A stretch of DNA of 64,000 nt from Paracoccus sp. MBLB3053 (GTDB lineage: Bacteria; Pseudomonadota; Alphaproteobacteria; Rhodobacterales; Rhodobacteraceae), in NCBI RefSeq assembly GCF_031822435.1, contig NZ_JAVQLW010000002.1, positions 1 to 64,000 of the forward strand, given 5' to 3'. This document shows, piece by piece, positions 26,928 through 36,016 of this stretch. Position 1 is the first letter of the stretch. Every line of letters begins with the position of its first letter. A program made the position numbers and the translations under genes. The notes below the pieces were generated by a model, which was not told where the DNA came from, ran no database searches, and saw nothing but the letters and a program-made list of their open reading frames with translations.

Positions 26928-27995
26928 ATGTCTGGCGTTGTCCTTCGGAATATCCGCAAAAGCTTCGGGGCGGTCGATATCATCAAGGACGTGTCCCTGA
27001 CCGTGCAAAAGGGTGAGTTCGGTGTCTTTGTCGGCCCTTCGGGCTGCGGGAAGTCGACGCTTCTGCGCATGATCGCGGGGCTCGAAGACACGTCGGGCGG
27101 CACGATCGAGATCGGCGGGCGGGACGTGACGCAGGTTGAGCCCGCCAAGCGCGGGGTCGCCATGGTCTTCCAGTCCTATGCGCTTTACCCGCATCTGAGC
27201 GTGGCCGAGAACATGGCCTTTTCCCTGCGGCTCGCGAAGAAATCGCGGGCCGAGCGCGAGGCGAAGGTGCGCGAGGCGGCTCGCATCCTGCAACTGACCG
27301 ACCATCTTGAAAAGCGCCCCGCCCAGCTTTCGGGCGGGCAGCGCCAGCGCGTCGCCATCGGCCGCGCCATCGTGCGCGAGCCCGAGGTGTTCCTGTTCGA
27401 CGAGCCGCTTTCGAACCTCGATGCGGAACTGCGTGTGCAGATGCGGCTGGAACTGTCGCGCCTGCACAATCAGATCGGCGCGACGATGATCTATGTCACG
27501 CATGACCAGGTCGAGGCCATGACGCTGGCCGATGACATCTTCGTGCTGCGTGGCGGCGTCGTGCAGCAATCGGGCGCGCCGCTCAGGCTTTACGACGACC
27601 CGGACAACCGCTTCGTCGCGGGGTTCATCGGAAGCCCTTCGATGAATTTCGTGACCGGCACCGTGACCGGCCACAGCGCCACCGGCGTGGCGGTCGCGAC
27701 CGAAGAAGGGACGCTAGAGGCGCATCTCTCCGAGCGGCCCGGCATCGGGACCAAGGTGATCCTGGGGATTCGCCCCGAACATCTGGTTCCCTCGGCAGTC
27801 GGCCTGCCGGTTACGGTCGAGATGGCCGAGGAACTGGGGGGCAACGCCTATGTCCATTGCCGCCTCGCCTCGGGGGTGGACATCGTTTTTGAACGCCGGG
27901 GGCTGCGCGACCGGCTGGATGGCCAGCGCTTGATGCTGGCCGCCGACCCCGCGCAGGTCCATTGTTTCGCGACGGACGGCCTGCGTCTGCGCTGA
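26928..27995 (+). CDS. ABC sugar importer ATPase, MalK/UgpC family
   Basis: A 355-residue ATPase with Walker [10 protein letters not shown], signature LSGGQRQR, Walker [14 protein letters not shown]-loop THDQ and a C-terminal TOBE domain (LGIRPEHLV). It starts four bases after abfA. It is a paralog of the ATPase at 6980 and should serve the binding protein and permeases encoded downstream. MalK-type ATPases can be shared, so the two may be interchangeable. Confidence 0.9.
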   Translation: MSGVVLRNIRKSFGAVDIIKDVSLTVQKGEFGVFVGPSGCGKSTLLRMIAGLEDTSGGTIEIGGRDVTQVEPAKRGVAMVFQSYALYPHLSVAENMAFSLRLAKKSRAEREAKVREAARILQLTDHLEKRPAQLSGGQRQRVAIGRAIVREPEVFLFDEPLSNLDAELRVQMRLELSRLHNQIGATMIYVTHDQVEAMTLADDIFVLRGGVVQQSGAPLRLYDDPDNRFVAGFIGSPSMNFVTGTVTGHSATGVAVATEEGTLEAHLSERPGIGTKVILGIRPEHLVPSAVGLPVTVEMAEELGGNAYVHCRLASGVDIVFERRGLRDRLDGQRLMLAADPAQVHCFATDGLRLR

Positions 27996-28000
27996 TTTCA

Positions 28001-28018
28001 CCGGACAGGGAGGTCCGG
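28001..28018 (+). terminator. Small hairpin upstream of the second binding-protein gene
   Basis: CCGGAC and GTCCGG pair over 6 bp around AGGGAG between the ATPase stop (27995) and the ATG at 28039. It may mark an RNA-processing site giving separate binding-protein mRNA. Too weak to call a terminator with confidence. Confidence 0.35.
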
Positions 28019-28038
28019 CCAAGGAGGAGGGAAGAAGA

Positions 28039-29319
28039 ATGAAACTGTTTACCTCGGTTGCACTGGCAGCACTTCTGGGCGGCGCATTGCCGGCCTTGGC
28101 GGCGCAGCAGGAAATCACCTGGTGGGATTTCTTCGCCGGTGGCGATGGCGCCCGGATGAAGGCGCTGATCCAGGAATTCAACGACGAGAACCCCGATATC
28201 AAGGTCAAGGCAACGACGCTGGAATGGGGCACTCCCTTCTATACCAAGGTGCGCACCTCGGCTGCCGTGGGGCAGGGGCCCGATGTCATGACCTATCACC
28301 TGTCCCGCCTGCCGATGGGGCTGAAGGAAGGCATCCTGACGCCGATCACCGATGCCGACCTGCAGGCAGCCGGTCTGTCGCAGGACGATTTTTACGCAGC
28401 TGCGCTGGCGGCGGCCAAGGGACCTGACGGCACGCTTTACGCCGTGCCCTTCGATATCCATTCGACAGTCCTGTTCTATAACAAGGACTTGCTCAAGGGA
28501 ACGCCCTATCTGGGCGAAGACGGCAACCTGACCGGGATCGACGGGCTGGACTCTTTTGAAGGCGCGCTGGAGGCCGCCAAGTCGAATGGCTCGACCGCGC
28601 CACTGTCCTATGCCACCGGCGATGATGGCGGAGTGTACCGGGTCTTTTATACCCTGCTTGCGCAGCAGGGCGGTGAACTGATTTCGACGGACGGGCAGGT
28701 TTTGCCGGGTGACAGCGCCGAAAAGGCCGCGCGCGCCATCGAGATCATGACGAAATGGACCGAGAATGGCTGGCAACCGGAACAGGCGCTGTATGAGGCC
28801 TCGGTCGCGCTCTTCACCTCGGGCAAGTCTGCCTTCTTCTTCAACGGCGCGTGGGAGGTTCCCACGATGGTCGACCTTTCGGCCAAGAACGAGCTGGGCT
28901 TCGAATGGGGCGTGGCCGAGATCCCGACCCTGATGGGCAAGCAGACCAACTGGGCCGACAGCCATGGCTGGGCAGTGCCGATCCAGGGCAAATCGGAAAT
29001 GTCCGCGGAAAAGCGCGAGGCCGTGATGAAGCTGATCGGCTGGATGGAGAAACATTCGCTGGACTGGGCGGCGGCGGGCCATATCCCGGCCTACAAGCCC
29101 GTCGCCTCGTCACCCGAATTCGCCGCGATGAAGCCCAATTCGAATTATGCCGGACTTGCCGATCGCGCGACCTATGATCCGCGCAGCCCGGCCGCCGGCG
29201 TTGCCTCGCCCACTTATGACGCGGCGGTCAATATCATCGCGCCCGCGATCCACGGCTACATGCCCCCGACCGAGGCGGTCGAGCAGCTGAAAGCCGAGCT
29301 GGAAAAGGCCATGAAGTAA
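28039..29319 (+). CDS. ABC sugar importer, substrate-binding protein (arabino-oligosaccharide-type)
   Basis: A 426-residue family-1 solute-binding protein with signal peptide MKLFTSVALAALLGGALPALA. The mature N-terminus EITWWDFFAGGDG, TTLEWGTPFYTKV, FDIHSTVLFYNKDLL and SHGWAVP are typical of sugar-binding proteins of multi-subunit importers. A strong AAGGAGGAGGG precedes the ATG. Location between abfA-ATPase and the permeases indicates arabinose-containing oligosaccharides; this is inferred, not shown by sequence. Confidence 0.88.
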   Translation: MKLFTSVALAALLGGALPALAAQQEITWWDFFAGGDGARMKALIQEFNDENPDIKVKATTLEWGTPFYTKVRTSAAVGQGPDVMTYHLSRLPMGLKEGILTPITDADLQAAGLSQDDFYAAALAAAKGPDGTLYAVPFDIHSTVLFYNKDLLKGTPYLGEDGNLTGIDGLDSFEGALEAAKSNGSTAPLSYATGDDGGVYRVFYTLLAQQGGELISTDGQVLPGDSAEKAARAIEIMTKWTENGWQPEQALYEASVALFTSGKSAFFFNGAWEVPTMVDLSAKNELGFEWGVAEIPTLMGKQTNWADSHGWAVPIQGKSEMSAEKREAVMKLIGWMEKHSLDWAAAGHIPAYKPVASSPEFAAMKPNSNYAGLADRATYDPRSPAAGVASPTYDAAVNIIAPAIHGYMPPTEAVEQLKAELEKAMK

Positions 29320-29326
29320 CGAACGA

Positions 29327-29356
29327 CGTGGTCCCCGGCACATTCCGGGGGCCACG
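29327..29356 (+). terminator. Intercistronic hairpin after the second binding-protein gene
   Basis: CGTGGTCCCCGG and CCGGGGGCCACG form a 12-bp stem with one wobble around CACATT, starting eight bases after the stop. It is the counterpart of the hairpin at 3478 and probably keeps binding-protein mRNA above permease mRNA. Confidence 0.65.
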
Positions 29357-29377
29357 CGCTTTCCGAAAGGACCCCTC

Positions 29378-30262
29378 ATGGCGATGATACGCAACCAGCG
29401 ACGCCACCGGCTTGTCGCCTATTCCCTGATCCTGCCCTTCGTTGCCATCTTCGCGCTGGTCTTCGCCTATCCGATCGTCGAGGTTATCCGCCTGAGTTTC
29501 ACGAATGCCACGCTGATCGGCGGCGGAGAATGGGTCGGGCTGCAGAACTATCGCGAGCTGCTTGCCGACAGGCTTTTCTACACCTCGCTCAAGAACAACG
29601 GCTATTTCGTCCTGCTGACGGTCATCCCCACCACCGCCATTGCCCTTGGCATCGCGTTGATGGTGCAAAGGCTTTCAGGGCGGCTTCAGGCGCTGGCGCT
29701 GGCCCTTTTCTTCCTGCCCTATATCCTGCCGGTCTCGGTCGTGACGCAGATCTGGGCCTGGATGCTGGATTTCCAGTTCGGCATCCTGCAGCCCGTGCTG
29801 GAGCTGATCGCGGGCAAGCCGGTCCCGGTCTTCAAGAACCCGCATTGGGTCATGCCCATGGTCGCGCTGGTCACGATCTGGTGGACGAACGGCTTCAATG
29901 TGCTGCTGTTCCTTGCCGGGCTGCGCAATATCCCACAGGATCTGTATGAGGCCTCGGCACTGGACGGCGCGAACCGTCGCCAGCAATTCACCCGCGTCAC
30001 ATGGCCCTTGCTGTGGCCGGTCGTGGCCCTGGTCCTGACGCTGCAACTGATCTTGCAACTTAAGCTTTTCGATCAGGTCTACCTGCTGTCCGAAGGCGGG
30101 CCGTTCAATTCGAGCTATGTCCTGCTCTTGATGGTCTATCGCGAGGCCTTCCAGCAGAACCACGGCGGCTATGCGGCGGCGATCTCGCTGGTGGTCTTCC
30201 TGCTGATCGTGACGGTTTCGGTCCTGCAATATCAGCTTCTGCGCATCAGGGGGCGGAAATGA
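29378..30262 (+). CDS. ABC sugar importer permease, MalF type
   Basis: A 294-residue permease with six hydrophobic segments (first LILPFVAIFALVFAYPIVEV) and the EAA loop YEASALDGANRRQQFTRVTW. It overlaps the following permease gene by four bases (ATGA at 30259-30262). Together they form the membrane channel of the second oligosaccharide importer. Confidence 0.88.
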   Translation: MAMIRNQRRHRLVAYSLILPFVAIFALVFAYPIVEVIRLSFTNATLIGGGEWVGLQNYRELLADRLFYTSLKNNGYFVLLTVIPTTAIALGIALMVQRLSGRLQALALALFFLPYILPVSVVTQIWAWMLDFQFGILQPVLELIAGKPVPVFKNPHWVMPMVALVTIWWTNGFNVLLFLAGLRNIPQDLYEASALDGANRRQQFTRVTWPLLWPVVALVLTLQLILQLKLFDQVYLLSEGGPFNSSYVLLLMVYREAFQQNHGGYAAAISLVVFLLIVTVSVLQYQLLRIRGRK

Positions 30263-31089
30263 CGGCTCAAAGACGCATCGAGAACTGGGCGCTGACCGCG
30301 CTGACGCTGGTTGCCGGCGCGATCTGGATCTTTCCGCTTTACTGGGCCTTCGTGACCTCGATCCGCACGGAAAACCGGGTCGTATCGGATCAGGCGGGGC
30401 TCTTGCCCGATGAATTCAACCTGAGCGCCTACCATGATGCGCTGTTCAATTCGAGCCTGGTCCATTGGTATGTGAACTCGATCGGGACGTCGCTCATCAT
30501 CACGGCCACGGTGCTTGTGACCGGGATGATGTGCGCCTATGCCATCAGCCAGATGCAGTTTCCCGGTCGTCGGCTGCTTTACGCAATCGTGCTGGGCAGC
30601 TTCATGGTGCCTGCACAGGTCCTGGTCGTGCCGCAATTCATGCTGATGAACGATCTTGGCCTGATCAACAAATGGGGCGGGATCATCCTGCCGCAGCTGG
30701 TCGTGCCTGTGGTCATCATCGTATACAAGCAATTCTTCGACGCCGTGCCCAAGGAGATGAAGGAGGCAGTCGTTCTGGACGGCGGCGGCGATTACACCCT
30801 GCTCTTCAGGGTCTATCTGCCGCTGAACTGGGGCATTACCACGGCGCTTGCGATCATCACCTTCATTTCCTCGTGGAACGCCTTCCTGTGGCCTTTCCTG
30901 GTGATCACGACCGAGAACATGATGACGATCCCGGTCGGGCTGACTCAGGTGAACGATGCCTTTGGCGTGGCCTATGCGCGGGTGATGTCGGTGGCGCTGC
31001 TCGGCGCGGCGCCGGTCGCCATCGCCTATCTGATCTTCCAAAAACGCGTGACCGAGGCCGTCATGATCTCGTCCGGGGTCAAGGGCTGA
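30259..31089 (+). CDS. ABC sugar importer permease, MalG type
   Basis: A 276-residue permease with six hydrophobic segments, the EAA motif KEAVVLDGGGDYTLLFRVYL and a C-terminal VTEAVMISSGVKG resembling MalG-type ends (LTAGAVKG). Last gene of the arabinofuranosidase operon; it runs into the convergent GntR gene with a four-base gap. Confidence 0.88.
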   Translation: MTAQRRIENWALTALTLVAGAIWIFPLYWAFVTSIRTENRVVSDQAGLLPDEFNLSAYHDALFNSSLVHWYVNSIGTSLIITATVLVTGMMCAYAISQMQFPGRRLLYAIVLGSFMVPAQVLVVPQFMLMNDLGLINKWGGIILPQLVVPVVIIVYKQFFDAVPKEMKEAVVLDGGGDYTLLFRVYLPLNWGITTALAIITFISSWNAFLWPFLVITTENMMTIPVGLTQVNDAFGVAYARVMSVALLGAAPVAIAYLIFQKRVTEAVMISSGVKG

Positions 31090-31092
31090 TGC

Positions 31093-31875
31093 TCAGGGCG
31101 CTGACTGCCTGAGGTCAAAGATCGTCCTGCCCGATGTGTCGAGCAGGGCGGTATCGACCAGTTCGGACATCAACCTGCGCGCGCCCGCCGCATCCTGCGC
31201 CTCGATCCGCTCGAAGACGGCAGCATGTTCCTCGACCGGGTTGCGGGTATGGGGATTGGGCATGTCGCGGTAGCGGAAGGCCGTGGTAAAGGCGACGGCT
31301 GCGCAGATACCGGCCTCGAGCGTGACGAGCACCGGGTTATGCGAGCTGCGCAGGATCGAGCGGTGAAAACTGGCATCCGCCTGATGCCAGCTCGTCTCGG
31401 TCATCTCGCAGGTGCGCATGGCATGCAACGCCTTGCGAAATGCGTCGAGGTTCGCTTCGGTCCGCCGCTCGGCGGCCAATGCTGCGGCCGAGGGCTCGAC
31501 CATCGCGCGCAATTCGTAGATCGAGGTGATGAACCAATCCGGAGGGGTTCCGGATTCGAAGAACCAGCGCACGACATCGGGATCAAGCAATGTCCAGTTC
31601 TCGCGCGTGGCTACGCGCGTCCCGCTGCGCGTGCGGCTGATCAGCATCCCCTTGGCAGCGACCTGGCGGAGCGCCTCGCGATACGCGCCGCGCGACACCC
31701 CGGCCAGATCGCCGAACTCCATTTCCTTCGGCACCGGCTGTCCTTCGGCCAACTGACCTGCGACGATCTGGCGCCCCAGCCAATCGGCGATCGAGCCGTG
31801 AATCCGCCGCGTCGAATGGGTTGAAAAGACAGGCTTCTCTGCTGAGGTCTGCAATTGCTTCATGCTTTCCGTCAT
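31093..31875 (-). CDS. FadR-subfamily GntR transcriptional regulator
   Basis: A GntR-type regulator of about 260 residues. The winged helix is IHGSIADWLGRQIVAGQLAE to GVSRGAYREALRQVAAKGM, and the C-terminal FCD domain has the metal-site pattern ELRAMVEPSAAALAAERR, Asp in ADASFHRSIL and His in EEHAAVF. Starts at 31875 or 31863 are possible; the frame continues upstream to 31998 without a good site. It is convergent with the arabinofuranosidase-importer operon. A FadR-type palindrome at 25384 makes it the likely regulator of that operon. Confidence 0.83.
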   Translation of the reverse strand: MTESMKQLQTSAEKPVFSTHSTRRIHGSIADWLGRQIVAGQLAEGQPVPKEMEFGDLAGVSRGAYREALRQVAAKGMLISRTRSGTRVATRENWTLLDPDVVRWFFESGTPPDWFITSIYELRAMVEPSAAALAAERRTEANLDAFRKALHAMRTCEMTETSWHQADASFHRSILRSSHNPVLVTLEAGICAAVAFTTAFRYRDMPNPHTRNPVEEHAAVFERIEAQDAAGARRLMSELVDTALLDTSGRTIFDLRQSAP

Positions 31876-32099
31876 AACCGATCCGGTCACGAAACTCAGC
31901 AGAAATCTTGAACCGTCAGCGTCAGGCAATCCGGTCCCGAATCGGCACGTCCGGACCGCGCGACCGAATTCCACGCGACGCGTGCCGCGCGGCACCAAGC
32001 TTGCTTGCGTTGCGGCCGTCGCTGATGTGTCAAAGGCCCCGCCCGATCGGCAGGACGAAAGGCAGATGCCGTCGCCTGCCTGCCCTGTCCTGAGCCAGA

Positions 32100-32300
32100 C
32101 GCGGAAGCAAAGACCCCGCAGACCCTGCCCGCATCGCGGTCGACCGAACGCGCTGGCGGCTGCGTAACCTGGTCGAGCGATGCTTCCACAAGCTGAAGAA
32201 CGCCCGCCGCGTGGCCACGCGGCACGACAAGACCGCCTGAGAACCCTTGGGCTTCATCGACGCGACATGCATCCGCCCAAGGCTGCGCTATTTCTGGCAA
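32100..32300 (+). pseudogene. IS5-family transposase remnant (C-terminal fragment)
   Basis: Reading the plus strand in the frame of base 32100 gives RWRLRNLVERCFHKLKNARR, then VATRHDKTA, a stop (TGA), and, read through, LGFIDATCIR. This is the catalytic-domain end of IS5-group transposases (R-R-N-x-E-R-x-F-x-K-L-K, YDKTA). The N-terminal half is missing and the stop replaces the expected Glu-Ser after DKTA. No intact terminal inverted repeats were seen. It sits directly upstream of the acyltransferase operon, so that operon may have entered or been rearranged with this element. Confidence 0.75.
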
Positions 32301-32402
32301 TCTCTCCGATAGAAAAATGAAAAGAACCGATTAACATGGGCCCGAGCTTGGTCGACGGTTGGTTATATCTGCGATTCGTTGCGACGATGGACTGAATTGT
32401 TT

Positions 32403-34451
32403 ATGAATTCGAAGTTTCACCTTGCATATCGCCCCGAGATCGATGGTCTGCGCGCCATCGCGGTAATGGCAGTCGTCCTCTATCATTTTGGAGTGCCTGG
32501 CCTGACGGGAGGCTTTATCGGGGTAGACGTGTTTTTCGTCATTTCCGGTTACCTGATTGGCGGGATACTCTGGGCTGAGTTGATTTCGAACGGAAAAATC
32601 AACCTGGGGCGCTTTTACATGCGGCGGGTCCGCAGGTTGGCACCCGCGTTTTTCGCCGTGGCAATCGCCAGCACGATCGCATCCTGGTTCATCCTGCTGC
32701 CCTTTGAGTTCCGCAGTTTCGGCAAGGAACTGATCGCGTCGAGCGTGTGGTTGTCGAATGTTCTCTTTTACAGGGAGGCGGGATATTTCGACATCGGATC
32801 AGAAAACCGCGTCCTTCTGCACACTTGGTCCCTTTCGGTCGAAGAACAGTTCTATATCTTTCTTCCGTTCTTCCTGATCCTTCTGACCAGGCTGCGGGCG
32901 CGACCAGGAACCGTCCTGTTCATCCTTGTCGGGGCCTGGGCTGGCTCGCTAGCGGCGTGTGTCGCCCTGACGCCTGATCATCCTGTCGCGACATTCTATC
33001 TGTTCCCCTATCGAGCCTGGGAATTGCTGACGGGCGTCGTTCTGGCCATCATCTTGCGACAATTCGGCCCCGGTCGCGGCCTCGCTGCGCTTCTGTCATG
33101 GGGCGGGCTCATCCTGATTGCCGTTTCGATCCTGATGGTGCGGAGTGCAGGATTTCCGGGCTGGCAGGCCATCCTGCCCGTCGTCGCCACCGCAGCCCTG
33201 ATTGCGGGGACGAGCATCGGCGAGCCCAGCAAGAATCCCGTCGCAAGGCTGCTGTCCTTGCGCGCCGTGACGTTCGTGGGCCTCATTTCCTATTCACTCT
33301 ATCTGTGGCACTGGCCCGTCCTGATCCTTTCCCGCTACTGGCGCGGCGGATACGGATCTGCACTGGAGGGGCTTTTCTGGCTCGTGTTGGTTTTCGCCCT
33401 CTCTGCCCTCAGCTGGCGCTTCATCGAACAGCCCGTCCGTCAGGCGCGAGAGTTGCGGGCGGGCTGGCTTTTGACGGGGGTGGTTGCTGCAGGCGGAGCA
33501 ACAATGGGGCTTGGCGCACTCGCCTATGTGACCAACGGGCTCGCGGATCGGTTCCCACCCGAGGTTCGGGTCCATATCACGGCCTCGAGTGGTTTTCTTC
33601 AGGATACCAGCCGCTGCTTCCGGTCCGAAAAAGGGCCTCTTGCCGGTATCGAAACCTGCGCCATTGGCCCTGAGGGCAAGCCCGAGTTCCTGATCTGGGG
33701 CGACAGTCACCTGCGCGCCCAGATGGACGGGCTTGCCATGGCGGCCAACGAAGCTGCGCGGCCGGGCCTCATCATCTGGCATGCGGGCTGCCCGCCGCTG
33801 TTCGGGCTCGACAAGACCGAAACCGCCGCGACACCCGATCAGGACCGCGCCTGCAGACTCGACAACGACAAGATCCGCGCCGCGCTGCGGCAGTTCGATG
33901 GCATCAAGCGGCTGTTGCTCGTCGGCCGCTGGACCTATTACGCAGAGGGCAGCGGCGTTGGACGGGATGCACATAACCTAATCCGGATGTCGGCGGCGGC
34001 GGGTTCCGGTCTGCCAGCCGCAGCGGATCAGGCCGACCTGTTCGGCGCGGCACTTCACCGCACCGTCGCCGAGCTCAGATCCGAGGGGTATGCGGTCTTT
34101 CTGCTGCGGCAGGTGCCCGAGCTCCCGCAATATGACAGCCCCGAAATCGCGCGCGAAATGGCGCATGGCAAGCTGACCGAAGCGGAAGCCGCCAAGCTTG
34201 CCACTGTTTCGCTGGAGGAACTGACCGAACGCACCCGGCGGGCAGAGGCCCCGATCGACCAATTGGCAGATGCCGGGCAGATCAAGCTGATCGATCCATG
34301 GCCTCGTCTTTGTTCAGGCGCTTGCAGCGGCATGCAGGAAGGCAGGTCGTTCTACTTTGACAACAACCACCTGACCTATGTGGGCGCGGTCGCGATGCGG
34401 GACCTGTTTCTTCCGTTTCTTTCCGGCGATGCGGAAGGGGGCAGATCGTGA
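32403..34451 (+). CDS. OafB/OatA-like membrane acyltransferase with SGNH domain
   Basis: A protein of about 682 residues. The N-terminal acyltransferase-3 domain (about residues 5-355, ten membrane segments) starts YRPEIDGLRAIAVMAVVLYH and contains GGFIGVDVFFVISGYLIGG, RRVRRLAPA and RVLLHTWSLSVEEQFYI. A C-terminal extracytoplasmic SGNH hydrolase-like domain (about 410-680) has block I FLIWGDSHLRAQ with Ser near residue 435 and a C-terminal Asp/His block DNNHLTYVGA. This architecture O-acylates lipopolysaccharide or capsule sugars. ATG 32403 is the first ATG; a TTG at 32379 is also open. It overlaps the next gene (GTGA). Confidence 0.88.
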   Translation: MNSKFHLAYRPEIDGLRAIAVMAVVLYHFGVPGLTGGFIGVDVFFVISGYLIGGILWAELISNGKINLGRFYMRRVRRLAPAFFAVAIASTIASWFILLPFEFRSFGKELIASSVWLSNVLFYREAGYFDIGSENRVLLHTWSLSVEEQFYIFLPFFLILLTRLRARPGTVLFILVGAWAGSLAACVALTPDHPVATFYLFPYRAWELLTGVVLAIILRQFGPGRGLAALLSWGGLILIAVSILMVRSAGFPGWQAILPVVATAALIAGTSIGEPSKNPVARLLSLRAVTFVGLISYSLYLWHWPVLILSRYWRGGYGSALEGLFWLVLVFALSALSWRFIEQPVRQARELRAGWLLTGVVAAGGATMGLGALAYVTNGLADRFPPEVRVHITASSGFLQDTSRCFRSEKGPLAGIETCAIGPEGKPEFLIWGDSHLRAQMDGLAMAANEAARPGLIIWHAGCPPLFGLDKTETAATPDQDRACRLDNDKIRAALRQFDGIKRLLLVGRWTYYAEGSGVGRDAHNLIRMSAAAGSGLPAAADQADLFGAALHRTVAELRSEGYAVFLLRQVPELPQYDSPEIAREMAHGKLTEAEAAKLATVSLEELTERTRRAEAPIDQLADAGQIKLIDPWPRLCSGACSGMQEGRSFYFDNNHLTYVGAVAMRDLFLPFLSGDAEGGRS

Positions 34452-36016
34452 TCGACGACATCAGGTCCCGAAACTGGGACGCCATCGTCATTGGAACGGG
34501 CATCGGCGGCGGGACGGTCGGCAGGCGCCTGGCCGAGATGGGCTGGTCCGTGCTTTTCCTTGAAAAGGGCCCACAGGGTGGGCGGAGCGAGGGAAATGCC
34601 TTGCCCCACGACGATCTCACCGATCCTGCGGCCCGGATGAGGCTGGGGGCATGGCCCGATCCGGTTCGCGCGATCGTCGACGGATCGGAACGGAACTTTC
34701 ACGCGCCGCTCGGCGCAGGGGTCGGCGGCTCGTCCGTATTCTTCGCAGCGACGCTCGAGCGTCCCGAGCCCCATGATCTTGACCATAGCCCGGAACGACC
34801 CCATCCAACCGGCGGCTGGCCGATCGGCTTTGCCGAAATGCTGCCCTATTTCGACCGAGCGCAGCAGATCTTCGCGGTCAACGGTGAGCAGGATCCCCTG
34901 GCGCAATACCCCTCGCCGCTGCTCGTCCCTGGCCCGACGATCAGTGACGGCGATGCCCGGATCATGGCGCAGATGCGCGCGGCCGGATTGCACCCCTATC
35001 AACTGCATAGCGCCCTGCGCCGTATCCAAGGATGCGAGGAATGCCTAGGCCGAAAATGTCCCCATCCTTGCAAGATGGACGGTCGTTCTGCGGGCGTCGA
35101 ACCGGCAGTGGCAACTGGCCGAGCCGTCGTGGTGGATTGCTGCGAGGTCACGGAAATATGTGGCCAGCCCGGCGCTGTCTCCCATGTCGTGGCCCTGCGC
35201 GACGGCCAGAGCCTCAGCTTTTCGGCGCGACACATCGTCCTTGCTGCCGGCGCGCTGTCTTCGCCGCGCCTTCTTCTCGCATCCCGGGCCGACCATTGGC
35301 CTGACGGCATCGGCAACAGGAACGACCAGGTCGGCCGCAATCTCATGTTCCATTTCAACGAGATGTTCGCCATTTGGCCGCCGCGCCGCGCGGCCTTTTC
35401 GGAAGCTGCAAAATCCGTCGGATTCCGCGATCTATATTTTGCCGAAGGCGAACGTTTCGGAATGGTCCAGGCGATGGGCCTCAATGTTGGAGAAGGCGAG
35501 ATCCTGCACTTTCTGCGGTTGCGTCTTGCCCGCTCTGCCGCGCGAAGGATTCCCGGGGCGCGGCAATTCGCAAGGCTTCCAGCGATGATCGCGGCGCGCA
35601 CCCTGGGTCAGGCCAAGGTGTTCGTGGCGCTTCTCGAGGATCTGCCCTATGCCGACAACAGGGTGACGCAAGATCCCATGCGGGAGGGCGGCATCCTGAT
35701 CCAGTACAAATTTGCGCCCGAACTGCTGAACAGGCGCGAGCGTTTCCGCAAGCTTGTCGGCAAAGCGATGAATAACCAGCGCAGCTTTTTCCTGACATAT
35801 GAGCCAGAGCCGAATTTCGGGCATCCCTGCGGCAGTCTTCGCATGGGCAAAGATCCCGAAAAAAGCGTGCTTGACGAAAATTGCAGGGTCCATGGCATGA
35901 CCAATCTTTGGGTCACCGATGCGTCATTCATGCCGACGTCAATGGGTGTGAACCCCAGCCTGACCATTGCCGCAAACGCCTTGCGCGTTGCCGAAAAAAT
36001 GGAGGAACTGTCATAA
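34448..36016 (+). CDS. GMC-family FAD oxidoreductase with a Cys cluster
   Basis: A 522-residue flavoprotein, GTG start overlapping the acyltransferase stop. The FAD motif is AIVIGTGIGGGTVGRRLAEM; the substrate loop has GAGVGGSSVFFAATLERP; the C-terminal GMC_oxred_C region has FGHPCGSLRMG and TDASFMPTSMGVNPSLTIAA. It belongs with the gluconate-dehydrogenase-like GMC branch rather than with choline dehydrogenase. An insert CEECLGRKCPHPC near residue 200 has a CX2CX4CX3C pattern of unknown role. It is coupled to an SDR gene downstream. The substrate is unknown; the acyltransferase partner suggests an activated or lipid-linked sugar. Confidence 0.8.
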   Translation: MIDDIRSRNWDAIVIGTGIGGGTVGRRLAEMGWSVLFLEKGPQGGRSEGNALPHDDLTDPAARMRLGAWPDPVRAIVDGSERNFHAPLGAGVGGSSVFFAATLERPEPHDLDHSPERPHPTGGWPIGFAEMLPYFDRAQQIFAVNGEQDPLAQYPSPLLVPGPTISDGDARIMAQMRAAGLHPYQLHSALRRIQGCEECLGRKCPHPCKMDGRSAGVEPAVATGRAVVVDCCEVTEICGQPGAVSHVVALRDGQSLSFSARHIVLAAGALSSPRLLLASRADHWPDGIGNRNDQVGRNLMFHFNEMFAIWPPRRAAFSEAAKSVGFRDLYFAEGERFGMVQAMGLNVGEGEILHFLRLRLARSAARRIPGARQFARLPAMIAARTLGQAKVFVALLEDLPYADNRVTQDPMREGGILIQYKFAPELLNRRERFRKLVGKAMNNQRSFFLTYEPEPNFGHPCGSLRMGKDPEKSVLDENCRVHGMTNLWVTDASFMPTSMGVNPSLTIAANALRVAEKMEELS

